A stretch of DNA of 33,924 nt from Rhodospirillaceae bacterium (GCA_009840595.1 VXNK01000106.1:2252-36175), one strand, 5' to 3'. Numbered from the stretch's first letter, positions 1 to 9,029 are shown. Numbers and translations are program-made. Notes: a model not told the origin generated them from the letters alone.

Positions 1-143
1 TCAGTATTTTTTTTCACTCCCGCTCCTTCCTGTGCGTCGGGTTGCGGTTGCTGGGGGGGGGGTGTGGGGGCCCGGCGCGCCCGGCCACCCCGCGCGGGCG
101 CCCCCCGCGCCTCAAGCCGCATGCGCGGGGCGCAGGGCAGGCG
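1..143. other. Low-quality contig edge, no gene
   Basis: The stretch holds an eight-base T run, a ten-base G run at 53-62 and very GC-rich simple sequence. No convincing gene is seen, and the GC-rich palindromic bits just after the first binding-protein gene are too degraded to call a terminator. It resembles a sequencing or assembly end artefact, like the other end of the window. Confidence 0.6.
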
Positions 144-1319
144 TCAGTAGGAGAGCGGCCTGGTCAGCGTCTTCCAGCGCGCGTTCTCCACGACGGCCAG
201 GTAGGCGTCGGTCGAACCCTGGTGATCGTTCGGACCGAAGGTGAGCGGCGGGCCGCCGAGCGTCATCTCGAAGCTCTTGATGCTCTCCATCGCCTTGATG
301 AAGCCGTCGGTCGTCAGGTTCCTGCCGGCGCGTTTCAGGGCCTCCAGGAACAGAATGCCGCTGCCGTAGCCGAGCTGGGCCGCGCCGTTGTGCGGCTTGC
401 CGGCGTATTTCTGGTAGGCGTCGGCCCAGGCCTTGTGCTCCGGGTTGGTGGTATCCGGATAGATCATCTCGAACGACGTCATGGCGTAATAGCCGTTCAT
501 CAGGCCCTTCTTGAAGCCCGAGACGATCAGGTCGTAGGTCGCAATGTTGCCGACGAAGGTCGTCTTCCAGCCCAGTTTCTTCGCGGTCAGGAACGGGCCG
601 ATGGTGTCGGTGATGATCGTTCCCATCATGGTGACCTGGCAGCCCGCCTTGCGCAGCTTGGTGATCGCGCCGACGAAGGATTTTTCGCGCGGGTTGTGCG
701 CGGACTCGCCGGCGAGCTTCAGGTTCAGCGCCTTCAGCTCATCGTTCACCGCCTGGGAGATTTCGCGCCCGTAGTCCGTGTCCTGATACATGGCGCAGAC
801 TTTGTTGAAGCCCTTTTCCTTGACGAAATAGTTCGTCGCGGCGCGCATCTGGTCGTAGTAGCTGGCGAAGGCCAGGAACTTCATCTTGTGAAAGGGCTCG
901 ATCATCTGCCGGGACGCCGTGAACGGCACGAAATTCGGCACGTTCGCCTTGATCTGGCGCGGCAGGACGGCGTTGTTCATCGGCGTGCCGAGCGCGCCGA
1001 CCATCGCGAAGATATTGTCGCGGTTGAGCAGCTTGTTCGCCGCCTGGACGGCCTTCGGCACCTGGTAGCCGTGGTCCTCGACGATAAACCTGATCTTGCG
1101 GCCGTGGACGCCGCCCTTTGCGTTCGCTTCGTCGAACGCCATCCGCGTGCCGGTGGTGGCGCCGACGCCCCAGGGTGCGACCGGGCCGGTGAGCGCCGTA
1201 TGGCTGCCGACGACGACTTCCTTGTCGGTCACGCCGCGGGTCTGGGCGGAGGCGGCGCCCGATGCGATCAGCGCGGCGCCCGAGACGCCGGCCAACAGCG
1301 CTTTCATCTTTAGTTTCAT
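144..1319 (-). CDS. ABC transporter substrate-binding protein (LivK-like), set C
   Basis: This is a 391-residue periplasmic binding protein of the branched-chain amino acid/amide (Peripla_BP_6, LivK) family, which captures a small ligand and delivers it to a LivHM permease. A signal peptide with a hydrophobic core at about residues 5-22 ends in an Ala-rich cleavage region (GAASA-Q). The mature start (VVVGSHTALTGP) and the HGRKIRFIVEDHGYQ block are typical of the family. The start is supported by GGGAGG seven bases upstream of ATG; a second ATG at codon 5 is possible. It is the last gene of the set C operon, 90 bp after the acyl-CoA synthetase. Its relatives are often annotated as leucine/isoleucine binders, but the ligase next door suggests an organic acid ligand. 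That is inference. Confidence 0.9.
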   Translation of the reverse strand: MKLKMKALLAGVSGAALIASGAASAQTRGVTDKEVVVGSHTALTGPVAPWGVGATTGTRMAFDEANAKGGVHGRKIRFIVEDHGYQVPKAVQAANKLLNRDNIFAMVGALGTPMNNAVLPRQIKANVPNFVPFTASRQMIEPFHKMKFLAFASYYDQMRAATNYFVKEKGFNKVCAMYQDTDYGREISQAVNDELKALNLKLAGESAHNPREKSFVGAITKLRKAGCQVTMMGTIITDTIGPFLTAKKLGWKTTFVGNIATYDLIVSGFKKGLMNGYYAMTSFEMIYPDTTNPEHKAWADAYQKYAGKPHNGAAQLGYGSGILFLEALKRAGRNLTTDGFIKAMESIKSFEMTLGGPPLTFGPNDHQGSTDAYLAVVENARWKTLTRPLSY

Positions 1320-1409
1320 GGGGTTCCTCCCTTTGACAGGCTTGTTCAGGAGCGGGCGGCGCCGCGGCTCGTCGGGCCGGATTTCGCCGCACGGTATGTG
1401 GATCGCAGG

Positions 1410-3260
1410 TTACGCCGCCTCATACATCGAGTCGATCAAATCCTTGTATTTGGCGCTCACGAAACTGCGCTTGAGCTTCATGGTCGGCGTCAGCTCGTCG
1501 TCTTCCGGCATCAGCACCTGTTCGATCAGCCGGAAGGCCTTGATCTGCTCGACCCGGGCGAAATCCCGGTTCACCGTGTCGATCTCGGCCTGGATCAACC
1601 GCTGCACCGCGTCGGCGCGGCACAGGCTGGCGTAATTCGAGAAGGGCACGTTGTTGTCCTGCGCGAATTTCATCACCGTGTCTTCGTCGATCATCACGAG
1701 GCAGGACAGGAATTTGCGCTGGTCGCCGACTATGACCGCATCGGCGATGTAGGGCGAGAATTTCAACTGGTTCTCGATTTCCGACGGCGTCACATTCTTG
1801 CCGCCGGCCGTGATGATGATGTCCTTGATGCGGTCGGTGATGCGGAAATAGCCCTGGTTGTCGACCGAGCCGACGTCGCCGGTGTGCAGCCAGCCGTCGA
1901 CCACGGTTTCCGCCGTCTTTTCCGGGTTGTTCAGGTAGCCCTTGAAGACGTGGGGGCCCTTGATCAGGATCTCGCCCCGTTCGGAGATTTTCACTTCGGT
2001 GTTCGGCAGGGCCAGGCCGACGGTGCCGACCTTGAATTCGTCGGGCCGGTTGCTCGTGGCGACTCCGGTATTCTCGGTCTGGCCGTACAGTTCGACCATG
2101 TTGATGCCGAGCGCGAGATACCAGCGGATCAGGTCCGGCGAGATCGGCGCCGCGCCGGTGGCGGTCCAGCGCGTGCGGCGCAGGCCGATCATGGTCTTGA
2201 CGTTGTTCAGCACCAGAAATCCGGCGATTGCGTAAAGCAGGCGGTCCCGGATACCCGGCGCGCTGCCTTCGATGCGGTGCTCGGCCAGGCGCGTGCCGAC
2301 GCCGATCGCCCAGTCGTAGAGGCGCTTGCCGATCCAGGTCGCGTCCTGCATCCGGATCGTGAAGGTGGAATAGAATTTTTCCCAGACGCGGGGTACGGCG
2401 AACAGGTAGTGCGGCGCCACTTCGCGGACGTTTTCCGCCACGGTTTCGGGGCTTTCGGCGAAGTTGACGACCGTCTTGTAGGCGATCGACAGGAACATGG
2501 AAAACCCGCGCTCGGCGATATGGCACAGGGGCAGGAAGGCGAGCTGGTTGTCGCCCTCCCGGAAGTGCAGCATCGCGCTCGCGTTGCTGACCTGGAAGAT
2601 GACGTTCCGGTTGGAGATCATGGCGCCTTTCGGCGGGCCGGTGGTCCCGGAGGTGTAGACCAGGATGGGCGTATCGTCCGGCGCGGAGCCGTCGATCCGC
2701 TCGTCCCAGGCGGCCGGGTTGTCGCGTCCGTACTGCCGGCCGAGTTCGAGCAGGTCGTCCCAGCTCATGGTCATCGGATCGTCGAAGTCCCGCAGGCCTT
2801 CGAGATCCATGATGATGACTTTCCGCAGCGTCGGCACCCGGTCCCGGACCTGGAGATACTTGTCGAGCTGCTCCTCGTTCTCCACGAACAGGAAGGCCGA
2901 GCTTGAATCGTTGACGATATATTCGAGCTGTTTGGCCGAATCCGTCGTGTAGACGCCGCTGCTCGACGCGCCGGCGCAGATCGCGCCCAGGTCGGCGAAC
3001 ATCCATTCCTTGTTGGTCTCGGACAGGATCGAGACGACCTCGCCGCGCGCCAGCCCCAGCGCCATCAGGCCCTGGCCGGCGTTGCGGGCCGCCTCGCCGT
3101 AATCCGCCCAGGAGATCGAGCGCCAGATGCCGAGGTCCTTCTCGCGCATCGCGACCTTGCCGGCCTCTTCCGTGTAGCGCTTGCGGAACAGTCTGGGCAG
3201 CGTATCGCAGCCGTCGAAGAGGATGCTCTCTGGTGTCGTCGTACCGGTTGGGCCGTCCAT
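1410..3260 (-). CDS. AMP-dependent long-chain acyl-CoA synthetase/ligase
   Basis: A 616-residue ANL-superfamily enzyme predicted to activate a carboxylic acid to acyl-AMP and then to the CoA thioester in the cytoplasm. Visible motifs are the phosphate-binding loop YTSGTTGPPKG, the adenine/substrate motif YGQTEN, the hinge-side TGDVGSVDNQGYF...DRIKDII and the C-terminal GKNVTPSEIE. A lysine-rich PTMKLKR motif near the C-terminus fits bacterial FadD/ACSL-type enzymes, as does the length. I chose ATG at 3260 because the family similarity begins there; an upstream extension would overlap livF. The gene lies 37 bp after livF and before the binding-protein gene, in one apparent operon. Coupling to uptake suggests metabolic trapping of an imported fatty or aromatic acid, but the substrate cannot be read from the sequence. 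Confidence 0.9.
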   Translation of the reverse strand: MDGPTGTTTPESILFDGCDTLPRLFRKRYTEEAGKVAMREKDLGIWRSISWADYGEAARNAGQGLMALGLARGEVVSILSETNKEWMFADLGAICAGASSSGVYTTDSAKQLEYIVNDSSSAFLFVENEEQLDKYLQVRDRVPTLRKVIIMDLEGLRDFDDPMTMSWDDLLELGRQYGRDNPAAWDERIDGSAPDDTPILVYTSGTTGPPKGAMISNRNVIFQVSNASAMLHFREGDNQLAFLPLCHIAERGFSMFLSIAYKTVVNFAESPETVAENVREVAPHYLFAVPRVWEKFYSTFTIRMQDATWIGKRLYDWAIGVGTRLAEHRIEGSAPGIRDRLLYAIAGFLVLNNVKTMIGLRRTRWTATGAAPISPDLIRWYLALGINMVELYGQTENTGVATSNRPDEFKVGTVGLALPNTEVKISERGEILIKGPHVFKGYLNNPEKTAETVVDGWLHTGDVGSVDNQGYFRITDRIKDIIITAGGKNVTPSEIENQLKFSPYIADAVIVGDQRKFLSCLVMIDEDTVMKFAQDNNVPFSNYASLCRADAVQRLIQAEIDTVNRDFARVEQIKAFRLIEQVLMPEDDELTPTMKLKRSFVSAKYKDLIDSMYEAA

Positions 3261-3297
3261 GCCGTCTTCGTCTCCCGTCCTCGTCTGCCGGGCCGGC

Positions 3298-4095
3298 TCA
3301 GCGCCAGGTCTTCTTGCGGCGCCAGCGTTTCTTGCCGCGCACCGCGTCCTTCTTGACGCCGAGATAGAACTCCTTGATGTCGTCGCTCTCGAGCAGGCGG
3401 CCGCATTCGTCATCCATCACGATGCGCCCGAGCTCCAGGACATAGCCGTAGTTGGCGGTTTGCAGGGCCATGTTGGCGTTCTGCTCGACCAGCAGCATGG
3501 TGACGCCCTGTTCCTCGTTCAGGCGCCGCACGATGCCGAAGATTTCCTTGACCAGGAGAGGCGACAGGCCGAGCGACGGCTCGTCGAGCAGCATGAGCCG
3601 GGGCCGCGCCATCAGGGCGCGGGCGATGACGAGCATCTGCTGCTGGCCGCCGGAAAGATAGCCGGCCTGCTGTTCCGCCCGCTCCTTCAGGATCGGGAAG
3701 TAGCCATAGACCATGTCCAGATCTTCCGCGACGGCGGCCCGGTCGCTGCGGGCGAAGGCGCCCATCAGCAGGTTCTCGCGCACCGTGAGGAAGGGAAACA
3801 CCTCCCGGCCCTCGGGGACATGGGCGATGCCGCGGCGCGCCACCCAGTCCGGATCGCGGCCCTGGATTTCGGCGCCTTCGAAGGTCACGCTGCCCTTTTG
3901 CGGGTCCATGACGCCGCTGATCGTCTTCAGGATCGTCGTCTTGCCGGCGCCGTTGGCGCCCAGGACGGTCACGATCCGGCCTTTGGGCACGTCCAGGCTG
4001 ACGCCGCGGATCGCCATGATCGGGCCGTAGTAGGTCTCGATGTTGCGCACGCTCAACAGGGGATCGGGCAGGGAATCGGGCAGGGTTTCGGCCAT
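3298..4095 (-). CDS. livF: LivF-type ABC transporter ATP-binding protein, set C
   Basis: A 265-residue cytoplasmic ATPase that powers the set C permease. It has Walker A GANGAGKT at about residues 47-53, the Q-loop region, the signature LSGGQQQ, Walker B LLLDEPSLGLSP and the H-loop area LLVEQN typical of LivF. The N-terminus contains a tandem 12-bp duplication that gives LPDSLPDP before the domain begins. The C-terminus has an unusually basic tail (KKRWRRKKTWR) after the usual LivF end (FYLGV). It starts four bases after the livG stop, so translation is probably coupled. Substrate is not encoded by this subunit. Confidence 0.92.
   Translation of the reverse strand: MAETLPDSLPDPLLSVRNIETYYGPIMAIRGVSLDVPKGRIVTVLGANGAGKTTILKTISGVMDPQKGSVTFEGAEIQGRDPDWVARRGIAHVPEGREVFPFLTVRENLLMGAFARSDRAAVAEDLDMVYGYFPILKERAEQQAGYLSGGQQQMLVIARALMARPRLMLLDEPSLGLSPLLVKEIFGIVRRLNEEQGVTMLLVEQNANMALQTANYGYVLELGRIVMDDECGRLLESDDIKEFYLGVKKDAVRGKKRWRRKKTWR
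4064..4087 (-). repeat. 12-bp tandem duplication in the start of livF (set C)
   Basis: Two nearly identical 12-bp units (CTGCCCGATTCC and CTGCCCGATCCC on the minus strand) lie back to back and encode LPDS-LPDP. The unit length keeps the reading frame. It is one of several short tandem duplications in this window. Confidence 0.7.
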
Positions 4096-4099
4096 CGCC

Positions 4100-4861
4100 T
4101 CACGCTCCCAGATAGGCGCGCAGCACGTCGGGATGGTTCTGGACCTCGTCCGACGTGCCTTCGGCGATGGTCCGGCCGTCGTTCATCGCCATCACCCGGT
4201 CGGAAACCTCCGTCACCAGCGACATGTCGTGTTCGACCATGAGGATCGCGATCCCCAGGTCGTTCTTGATGTCGTCGATCCAGAAGGCGACGTTTTCCGT
4301 TTCCTCGACGCTGAGGCCCGAGGCCGGCTCGTCGAGCAGCAGCAGCTTCGGTTCGGTGCACAGGGCGCGCGCCAACTCGACGACCTTGCGCACGCCGTAG
4401 GGCAGGTTGGCGATATACTGCTCGCGGTAGGGCTGGAGATCGAGAAAGTCGATCACCTCCTCGACCTTCTCGCGGTGCTCGTATTCGGCCCGGCGCACCT
4501 TCGGCAGGAAAGCCAGCTCCTCGAACACGTTGGTCCGGCTCTTGCAATGCCGCCCGACCAGAAGGTTGTGCAGCACGGTGGCGTGCTCGAACAGCTCGAT
4601 ATTCTGGAAGGTCCGGGCGATGCCGAGGCCGGCGATCCGGTGCGCCGGCGTTTCGGTGATGTCCTCGCCGCCGAAGCGGATCCGGCCTTCGGTCGGGTCG
4701 TAGATCCGGCTGATCAGGTTGAAGATCGTCGTCTTGCCCGCGCCGTTCGGGCCGACGATGGTGTAGACCTCGCGTTCGCGCACCTCGAACGACACGCTGT
4801 CGACCGCGGTCAGCCCGCCGAAGCGGATCGTAAGATCGTCGGCTGACAGAACCGCACTCAC
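4100..4861 (-). CDS. livG: LivG-type ABC transporter ATP-binding protein, set C
   Basis: A 253-residue ATPase partner of LivF. Walker A GPNGAGKT sits at about residues 37-44, the LivG-type signature reads LPYGVRK, and Walker B is LLLLDEPASGLS followed by the MVEHDM H-loop. I chose the GTG at 4861 because it overlaps the livM stop as GTGA and gives a normal LivG N-terminus (SAVLSADDLTIRFGG). A longer upstream reading would lie antisense-free but out of frame over livM and has no homology. It is translationally coupled to livM and followed within four bases by livF. Confidence 0.9.
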   Translation of the reverse strand: MSAVLSADDLTIRFGGLTAVDSVSFEVREREVYTIVGPNGAGKTTIFNLISRIYDPTEGRIRFGGEDITETPAHRIAGLGIARTFQNIELFEHATVLHNLLVGRHCKSRTNVFEELAFLPKVRRAEYEHREKVEEVIDFLDLQPYREQYIANLPYGVRKVVELARALCTEPKLLLLDEPASGLSVEETENVAFWIDDIKNDLGIAILMVEHDMSLVTEVSDRVMAMNDGRTIAEGTSDEVQNHPDVLRAYLGA

Positions 4862-5940
4862 CGCATCCGCTCCGTCTTCAGATAGGCCTTCTGCCGCCGG
4901 AACGTCGCCTTGCGGTAGACCGGGAAGATATCGAAGAACAGCTTGATCTTGCGCCAGCGGCCGTAGATGCCCATCGGCTCGAACAGGATGAAGGCGACCA
5001 GGATCAGGCCGAAGATGCCGGGCTCCAGGCCGGGCTGGTGGCCGATCGACGGCGGCAGGTAATCCTTCATGATCGTGATCGCCTGGGGCAGCAGGATCAC
5101 GACCAGCGCGCCGAGGATCGCCCCCTGCAGGGAGCCGAGCCCGCCGACGACGATCATCAGCAGGAAGGTGATCGAGATGATCAGGTTGAAACCGTCGGGC
5201 GCCAGATATTGCAATTTGTGGGCGAACAGGGCGCCGCCCAGGCCGGTGATCGCCGTGCTGATGCCGAAGGCGGTGATCTTGGTCCGGGCGATGTTGACGC
5301 CCATGCTGCGCGCCGAGACCTCCGAATCGCGCACGGCGACCATCGCCCGGCCGGTCGGGCTGCGCAGCAGGTTGGCGCACAGCGCCAGCACGAGGATCAG
5401 GATCGCCAGGGCGACATAGTAGAAGTCCCAGCTGTCCGGGTTGAACTGGTAGCCGAGCAGGGACGCCGGCTCGACCGCCTTGCCGTCGAACCCGCCGGTG
5501 ACCGATTTCCACGATTTCAGGATCTGCTCGAGCACGATGGACAGCGCCAGCGTTCCGATGGCGAGATAGATGCCCGTCATGCGCAGGAGCGGGATCGCCA
5601 GCAGGAGGCCGATGAGGCCGGTGAAGACGGCGGCGATCGGCATGGCGACGAGGAAGGCGATGTCGAACGTGGCGAGCAGCCAGGCCTGGGCGTAGGCGCC
5701 GATGCCGAAAAAGGCGGCGTGGCCGAGGCTGACCTGGCCGGTGAAGCCGACCAGCAGCATCAGGCCCAGCCCGGCGATGGCGAAGCTGATCGCCTGGGTC
5801 AGCTCGGAGATTTCGAAATTGCCGAGATAGAGCGGCGCGGTGACCGCGGCGATGAACAGGAAACCGTAGGATTGCCAGTATCCCGCATGCTTGAAAAAGC
5901 GGACGTCCTGGTCGTAGCCGGTCTTGAAGACGAAGCGCAT
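4858..5940 (-). CDS. livM: LivM-type branched-chain ABC permease, set C
   Basis: A 360-residue inner-membrane permease with about eight to ten hydrophobic segments. The LivM hallmarks are GLGLMLLVGFTGQVSLGHAAFFGIGAYAQA near residues 37-66 and LGGLGSLQGAILGA-like loops (here VVGGLGSLQGAILGALVV) in the second half, which is the EAA-like loop that contacts the ATPases. After the last membrane segment it has a basic cytoplasmic tail of about 40 residues (from RWRKIKLFF), so it is longer than the roughly 300 residues of the other two LivM copies. It starts seven bases after the livH stop and its own stop overlaps the livG start. Confidence 0.92.
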   Translation of the reverse strand: MRFVFKTGYDQDVRFFKHAGYWQSYGFLFIAAVTAPLYLGNFEISELTQAISFAIAGLGLMLLVGFTGQVSLGHAAFFGIGAYAQAWLLATFDIAFLVAMPIAAVFTGLIGLLLAIPLLRMTGIYLAIGTLALSIVLEQILKSWKSVTGGFDGKAVEPASLLGYQFNPDSWDFYYVALAILILVLALCANLLRSPTGRAMVAVRDSEVSARSMGVNIARTKITAFGISTAITGLGGALFAHKLQYLAPDGFNLIISITFLLMIVVGGLGSLQGAILGALVVILLPQAITIMKDYLPPSIGHQPGLEPGIFGLILVAFILFEPMGIYGRWRKIKLFFDIFPVYRKATFRRQKAYLKTERMR

Positions 5941-5947
5941 GGCCCGG

Positions 5948-6847
5948 CTACACCTTCTTGCGCTGGATCTGCGCGAACAGGCCGTCGGGCCGGATCAGCA
6001 GCACGACCAGCATGATGATGAAGCCGGATACCGGCGCGATGCTGCGGGCATACTCGCCGGGCAGATAGGCCTGGGCCAGTTGCTCGGTAATGCCGATGAT
6101 GAGTCCGCCCAGCACGGCGCCGGGCAGGCTGCCGAAGCCGCCGATCACCGCCGCCGCAAAGGCCGTGATCGCCAGAAAGCCGACGTCGGGATCGAAGGTG
6201 GCGATCTTGGGCGCCAGCAGGATGCCGGCGATGCACGAAACCGCGGCGCTGATGCCCCAGATCAGCGAGATCACATACTTGACCGGGATGCCCATATAGT
6301 AGGCCGCAAGCTGGTTCTGCGACGACGCCTGCATCGCCACGCCGATCCGGGTGAAGCGGAAAAAGGCATAGAGCGCGCCGACCAGCACGACGGTGCCGAG
6401 GATGATCGCCAGTTCGGCCACGTCGAGGACCGTCCGGCCGGTCTCGTTCTCGTCGATCGTGATGACCATGCCGCCGTAGGGCGTGTCGAAGGAGACCGGA
6501 TCGGCGCCCCACACGCCGCCGGCGACCGACCGGAAGATGAACCCCACGGCGATCGTCAGGATGATGACGGCAAACTGCGGCTGGCCGATGATCCGGCGCA
6601 GCACGGCGGCGTCGAGGCAGAAACCGAACAGACCCGTTATCGCGATGCCGATGAGCGCGCCGAGCCACCAGGGAAAGCCGGCGATCGCGATCAGCGTGAA
6701 GGCCGCGAACATGCCGAGCATCATGATGTCGCCCTGGGCGAAATTCACCTGCTCGGTCGCCTTGTAGATCAGCACGAAGCCGAGCGCGATCAGGCCGTAG
6801 ACACAGCCTTGCGCAATCCCGGCGACCAGAACCTGGATCAGTTCCAA
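5948..6847 (-). CDS. livH: LivH-type branched-chain ABC permease, set C
   Basis: A 299-residue multi-pass inner-membrane permease. It shows the LivH pattern GCVYGLIALGFVLIYKATEQVNFAQGD at the N-terminus and IGGFGSLPGAVLGGLIIG in the ATPase-contact loop. I prefer a TTG start at 6847: GGGAGG lies six bases upstream and the protein then begins directly with the family's first membrane helix (LELIQVLVAGIAQG). A GTG at 6907 would add 20 Arg-rich residues with no family match. It is the first gene of the set C operon; the sulfatase gene upstream ends 128 bp before it. Confidence 0.9.
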   Translation of the reverse strand: MELIQVLVAGIAQGCVYGLIALGFVLIYKATEQVNFAQGDIMMLGMFAAFTLIAIAGFPWWLGALIGIAITGLFGFCLDAAVLRRIIGQPQFAVIILTIAVGFIFRSVAGGVWGADPVSFDTPYGGMVITIDENETGRTVLDVAELAIILGTVVLVGALYAFFRFTRIGVAMQASSQNQLAAYYMGIPVKYVISLIWGISAAVSCIAGILLAPKIATFDPDVGFLAITAFAAAVIGGFGSLPGAVLGGLIIGITEQLAQAYLPGEYARSIAPVSGFIIMLVVLLIRPDGLFAQIQRKKV

Positions 6848-6853
6848 CGAGCG

Positions 6854-6859
6854 CCTCCC
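6854..6859 (-). promoter_or_regulatory. Shine-Dalgarno deciding the TTG start of livH (set C)
   Basis: On the minus strand GGGAGG is followed by six bases and TTG. It is the strongest ribosome-binding site near this gene, and it excludes the upstream GTG as the likely start because that codon has no comparable signal. Confidence 0.65.
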
Positions 6860-6975
6860 GTTACGGCTGCCGCAGCGTTGTCGACCCCGCCGGTGCAGCG
6901 CGCGCACTTAAGCCGAGGCCACCGGCACTGTCTAGGGCAGTTTGGGGCGTGCCCGGCGGTCCGACGAAATTGTGA

Positions 6976-8637
6976 CTACGGCTTTGCCGCCGGCGCCTTC
7001 CGGAAGCCCGGGCGCTCGTCGAACGGGTGGCCGAACGCGGCTTCGTAGTCGGCTTCGTCCCAGATGCCGATCAGGATGTTGCGCGGTTCGCCGCCGGCGA
7101 TCCGGTCGAGTTCGGCGTGGGTCTTCGTGGTGCGCGCGTGGAAGCGGGTCGCCCATTCCAGGATCGCGTCGGTCATGCGGGCGCGGATGTCGGCATGGTC
7201 CGGGTCGTCGCCAAGATCGACGAGTTCCTTCGGATCGTTCTCCAGATCGAACAGGATCGGCCGGTGTTCCTTGCACCAGACGAACTTCCAGCGCGTGTCG
7301 CACACCATGACGAGCCGGGAGTCGTTCGCATGTTCGCCGAGCGCAACCCGGGCCGGGCGGGTGGCATAGTCGTATTCGGCGAAGGCGTATTGCCGCCAGC
7401 CGGAATCCGCGCCGAACAGCAGCGGCGACAGCGAACGGCCTTCGAGGATATGCGGCAGGTCCGGGCCGCCGAAATACTCCAGGAAGGTCGGCACCAGGTC
7501 GATTCCTTCGACCAGGGCGCTGCTGGCGCTGCCCCGGGTCGCGTCCGCCTCCGGGCGGGGATCGTAGAGAATGAGCGGCGTGCGGATCGACGGCTCGTGG
7601 AACAGGTCTTTCTCGCCCATCCAGTGGTCGCCCAGATAGTCGCCGTGATCGGAGCAGAACACGATCATCGTGTTCTCCGTCAGGCCCCTTTCTTCCATCC
7701 AGGCGAACAGCCGGCCCAATTCGTCGTCGATCTGTTTGACCAGGCCCATATAGGCCGGGATGACCGCGCGCCGGACATCGTCGCGCGCCATCGTCTGGCA
7801 GATGCGCGAATCCTGATAGGCCCGGTAGAGCGGATGGTCCGTCTGCCGCTCGGCGTTGGAGCGCACCGCCGGCAGGATATCGTCGGTGTTGTACATGGCG
7901 TGGTAGGGCGCCGGCGCGATATAGGGCCAGTGCGGCTTGATGAAGCTGAGATGGAGCAGCCAGCTCCGGTCCGGCTCCCTTGCTTCCGCCCCGGCCATGA
8001 ACTCCATGGCGCGGTTCGTCATGTAGGCGGTTTCGGAATGCTCGGCCGGGATGCGCGCCGGCAGGCCCGAGTTTTTCAGCAGCCAGCCGGAGAGGATCTC
8101 GCCGTCCGGCCCTTCGCCGGAATTGGCCCATTCCTCCCACGGATTGTCGGCCTCGAAGCCGAGCCGGCGCAGGTATTCGTTGTAATCCGGCGCCTTGTCG
8201 ACCGAGGCGAAGGGGTGCAGCCCGTCGTCCCGCTCGAACGGCTCGAAGCCGCATTCGGCGATGCTGCGCCCGATCGGCGAGTCCGGATCGATGCCGAAGC
8301 GCGCCATGCCCTCCCGGTCCGGCACCATGTGGGTCTTGCCGACCAGGGCGCAGCGCACGTCCAGGTCGCGCAGATGGTCGCCGAGCGAGAGTTCGCCGAC
8401 GCGCACCGGGAACGCATTCCAGGTCGCGCCGTGGGACCGGCAGTAGCGCCCGGTATAGTAGCTGGCGCGCGACGGGCCGCAGAAGGGCGACTGGACGTAG
8501 GCGCGGTCGAAGCGGACGCCGCGCGCGGCGAGCGCATCCAGATGCGGCGTGTCCAGCGTCGGGTGCCCGGCGCAGGACAGATAATCGAAGCGCAGCTGGT
8601 CCGCCATGATCCACAGGACGTTGCGTTTTCGGCTCAT
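6976..8637 (-). CDS. Sulfatase / phosphonate monoester hydrolase family protein
   Basis: A 553-residue alkaline-phosphatase-superfamily hydrolase. The N-terminal metal motif NVLWIMADQLRFDYL and the sulfatase signature C53-G-P-S-R57 are intact, so Cys53 is a candidate for conversion to formylglycine. The C-terminal metal site reads CSDHGDYLGDH, followed by the K of GEKD. The blocks APAPYHAMY and RTPLILYDPR resemble the phosphonate monoester hydrolase branch as much as the arylsulfatases, so either a sulfate ester or a phosphate/phosphonate ester could be the substrate. No signal peptide is visible, which suggests a cytoplasmic enzyme. ATG at 8637 is chosen because homology begins there. No maturase (FGE or anSME) gene is in the window. 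It may be co-transcribed with set C livH downstream. Confidence 0.88.
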   Translation of the reverse strand: MSRKRNVLWIMADQLRFDYLSCAGHPTLDTPHLDALAARGVRFDRAYVQSPFCGPSRASYYTGRYCRSHGATWNAFPVRVGELSLGDHLRDLDVRCALVGKTHMVPDREGMARFGIDPDSPIGRSIAECGFEPFERDDGLHPFASVDKAPDYNEYLRRLGFEADNPWEEWANSGEGPDGEILSGWLLKNSGLPARIPAEHSETAYMTNRAMEFMAGAEAREPDRSWLLHLSFIKPHWPYIAPAPYHAMYNTDDILPAVRSNAERQTDHPLYRAYQDSRICQTMARDDVRRAVIPAYMGLVKQIDDELGRLFAWMEERGLTENTMIVFCSDHGDYLGDHWMGEKDLFHEPSIRTPLILYDPRPEADATRGSASSALVEGIDLVPTFLEYFGGPDLPHILEGRSLSPLLFGADSGWRQYAFAEYDYATRPARVALGEHANDSRLVMVCDTRWKFVWCKEHRPILFDLENDPKELVDLGDDPDHADIRARMTDAILEWATRFHARTTKTHAELDRIAGGEPRNILIGIWDEADYEAAFGHPFDERPGFRKAPAAKP

Positions 8638-9029
8638 GGGCGGCTTTCGGGTCGGTTGTCGGGAAACGGGGCAGGGCCGGCAATCGCACCTTCGGCAGGG
8701 AAGGGCAAGGGCGCGTATGGCGCCGGCCCCCGGCCGGCCCGGCAAACGAGAGGGATCGAGCCTGCGGGCGCCACGGAGGGGAGAAAATTCGCGGCCCGGC
8801 AGTCAGTCGGTTTGGAATCGTGCGATACGCCGCAGCCCGGCATCCCTCTTATTGTCACCCCGGACGGAGCGGAGCGACGATCCGGGGCCCAGGGGCCACA
8901 GGCTGAAGTCTTTCGGATCGGCCCTGGGCCCCGGATCAAGTCCGGGGCGGCAAAACTGGATTCCTGGGCATCGACGAACTGGCGACGCTTGCAGTTTTCA
9001 CCGTCTGAGAAATATCGGGTGCTGCTACC
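8638..9029. other. Intergenic stretch between the sulfatase and hicB
   Basis: This is the divergent spacer between the minus-strand sulfatase and the plus-strand hicB promoter. It contains the palindromic repeat at 8854-8947. I see no convincing reading frame, RNA gene or clear sulfatase promoter in the rest. Confidence 0.5.
8854..8947. repeat. Palindromic intergenic repeat element
   Basis: A nested inverted repeat. The inner arms at 8879-8897 and 8920-8937 are complementary apart from one extra C, and the outer arms CCCCGGAC (8858-8865) and GTCCGGGG (8940-8947) match perfectly. The wording (CCCCGGAC..GATCCGGGG and CCCGGATCAAGTCCGGGG) resembles short dispersed palindromic repeats seen between genes in many alphaproteobacterial genomes. 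It would fold into a long hairpin if transcribed. Only one copy is in the window. Confidence 0.75.

Noticed and set aside
42-1313. Long plus-strand open frame of 423 codons opposite the first binding-protein gene
   Set aside because: It is an Arg/Val/Asp-rich antisense shadow of a well-supported gene in very GC-rich DNA, with no domain or ribosome-binding site. The same applies to many other long antisense frames here.
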